The notes under the pieces were generated by a model. The model saw only the letters and a program-made list of their open reading frames with translations. It was not told the origin of the DNA and ran no database searches. Both the position numbers and the translations under genes were made by a program. A stretch of DNA of 13,351 nt, from assembly GCA_900556935.1 (NCBI GenBank), contig USQL01000061.1, positions 1 to 13,351 on the forward strand, read 5' to 3'. The stretch comes from an uncultured Eubacteriales bacterium. Its GTDB lineage: Bacteria; Bacillota; Clostridia; Oscillospirales; Oscillospiraceae. Shown here one piece after another: positions 12,648 through 13,351 of the stretch. Within the stretch, counting starts at the first letter, position 1; each line of letters begins with the position of its first letter.

Positions 12648-13082
12648 ATGATCGACCAGAACTTCAACCCATGGAAACACTTTGACAATTACCATGAGCA
12701 GATGTTTGACGACAAATCCAGCGATTTGCAGCAGTGGCCTATCAAACTGTGGAAGGTGCCGGTGGTGTCGCCCTACTTTCATCATGCACATCTGCTGATT
12801 GCGGCAGACTGCACTGCTTTTTCCTGCCCTACCTTTCATGACAAGCTGTCGAAGGGCAAGGTAACTTTGATATGCTGCCCGGAGTCCGATTTCGATATTG
12901 CAACCCGTCTTGGAGATATTTTCTCCAACAACGAAATTGCCAGTGTCACCATTGTAAAGATGGAAAAGTCTTGCTGCGCAGACCTGGCCACCTTTGTGTT
13001 TCAGGCAGCCAGAATGAGCCGCCTGCCTGTTCCGATCCAGGTGACAAATCTGTTTGTGGAAGCGGAAGATATAACGGAGTGA
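12648..13082 (+). CDS. Cysteine-rich protein matching the C-terminal half of a ferredoxin-type 4Fe-4S protein
   Basis: A 144-residue soluble protein. From residue 27 (LQQWPIKLWKVPVVSPYF), through LLIAADCTAF (49-58), VTLICCPESD (72-81) and VTIVKMEKSCC (100-110), it follows the C-terminal domain of a widespread anaerobe family whose full-length members begin with a 4Fe-4S ferredoxin domain. Here the ferredoxin part is missing and the protein starts just before the shared domain. Cysteines 55, 60, 76, 77, 109 and 110 are candidates for cluster or metal binding; in the usual PCCGG site the flanking residues differ (SCCAD). ATG at 12648 follows GGAGG (12636-12640), 22 nt after the metal-sensor gene, so it is in the same operon. 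Its function is unknown; a metal- or redox-linked role is inferred. Confidence 0.8.
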   Translation: MIDQNFNPWKHFDNYHEQMFDDKSSDLQQWPIKLWKVPVVSPYFHHAHLLIAADCTAFSCPTFHDKLSKGKVTLICCPESDFDIATRLGDIFSNNEIASVTIVKMEKSCCADLATFVFQAARMSRLPVPIQVTNLFVEAEDITE

Positions 13083-13158
13083 GAACAGCTATGTGGGAAA
13101 TTGGGGATATACTCTGATGCCCGCCTTTTCCTCCGCTTCGCTCGATAAGAAAACAAAT
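13083..13158. other. Short non-coding stretch after the metal-sensor operon
   Basis: No gene, promoter or repeat is evident between the stop at 13082 and the terminator hairpin at 13156. Confidence 0.5.
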
Positions 13159-13206
13159 AATCCGAACCCTTCTCTGACTGAGATAAGGTTCGGATTATTC
13201 TTCTTT
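13156..13206 (+). terminator. Terminator hairpin of the metal-sensor operon
   Basis: AATAATCCGAACC (13156-13168) pairs perfectly with GGTTCGGATTATT (13187-13199) around an 18-nt loop that can itself pair TCTC with GAGA. CTTCTTT follows. The A-rich bases on the other side could make it bidirectional. I suspect a dispersed terminator-like repeat, which cannot be tested from one copy. Confidence 0.7.
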
Positions 13207-13240
13207 GGTACGCCGGAAGGGACTCGATTACACTATGGTG

Positions 13241-13272
13241 CAAACTCCGTCAAGCCGGAGTTTGGGGCTTGA
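13241..13272. other. Pair of mutually exclusive hairpins near the right edge
   Basis: CAAACTCCG (13241-13249) pairs with CGGAGTTTG (13256-13264). Alternatively TCAAGCC (13250-13256) pairs with GGCTTGA (13266-13272). No gene or T-run follows within the window. The role is unknown. Confidence 0.4.
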
Positions 13273-13298
13273 TACAATAATCATTCGAAAGACAGATT

Positions 13299-13340
13299 CC
13301 AATTTCATCCACATCCCTTGCGGGATGCGTCTGAAATTGG
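13299..13340. other. Two-tier hairpin at the right edge
   Basis: The outer stem CCAATTTCA/TGAAATTGG (13299-13307 with 13332-13340) encloses the inner stem CATCCC/GGGATG (13312-13317 with 13322-13327), with loop TTGC and 4-nt internal bulges on each side. It is followed by AGGGACTCTCC at the window end, and GGGACTC also occurs at 13220. It may be part of an element continuing beyond the edge. Confidence 0.45.
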
Positions 13341-13351
13341 AGGGACTCTCC

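Noticed and set aside
13001..13243. Minus-strand frame of 80 codons at the right end
   Set aside because: Made of the terminator hairpin and antisense of the cysteine-rich gene; no ribosome site.

Overview
This window looks like a chromosomal segment of a gut-type Clostridia (Firmicutes), most likely from the Oscillospirales group. That is inferred from strong AGGAGG-type ribosome sites, moderately high GC, an ANTAR regulator beside glutamine synthetase, and small metal-regulator operons typical of that group. No rRNA, tRNA, CRISPR array, insertion sequence or phage gene is visible.

Region 1 (1-3904) is nitrogen and glutamine metabolism. A minus-strand gene cut by the left edge starts like type III glutamine synthetase. 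It diverges from a plus-strand operon of type I glutamine synthetase (450-1646), an ANTAR-domain regulator (1676-2260) and CTP synthase (2291-3904). Both divergent promoters are near consensus. Both leader RNAs carry the same GACAAGGATGT hairpin with an AAGGAT hexaloop, and each hairpin is mutually exclusive with an intrinsic terminator. This is the expected layout of ANTAR antitermination, and the ANTAR protein is encoded next door. Its receiver domain lacks the phospho-acceptor aspartate.

Region 2 (3905-11091) starts with a 400-base gap holding a promoter and an attenuator-like hairpin. A seven-gene, tightly coupled operon follows: two ATPases, a lipoprotein solute-binding protein and two permeases of the nickel/peptide ABC importer family, then a TPR protein and a SAM-dependent methyltransferase. 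A strong intrinsic terminator closes it.

Region 3 (11092-13351) holds a two-gene operon of small, unrecognised membrane proteins. After it comes a CsoR/RcnR-family metal sensor with a histidine-rich N-terminus, together with a stand-alone C-terminal half of a ferredoxin-type protein. The right edge holds only hairpins.

The most interesting signal joins regions 2 and 3. Four promoters (ABC operon, membrane-protein operon, metal-sensor operon, and a minus-strand promoter facing the end of the ABC operon) share one architecture: a G/C palindrome of the CCCCCATGGGGG type, directly followed by a poor -35, exactly 17 bases, and a good -10. I infer a local metal-responsive regulon run by the CsoR-like protein, covering an importer, a methyltransferase and undescribed membrane proteins. 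The palindrome is centred near -42, an activator-like position, which is unusual for this repressor family.
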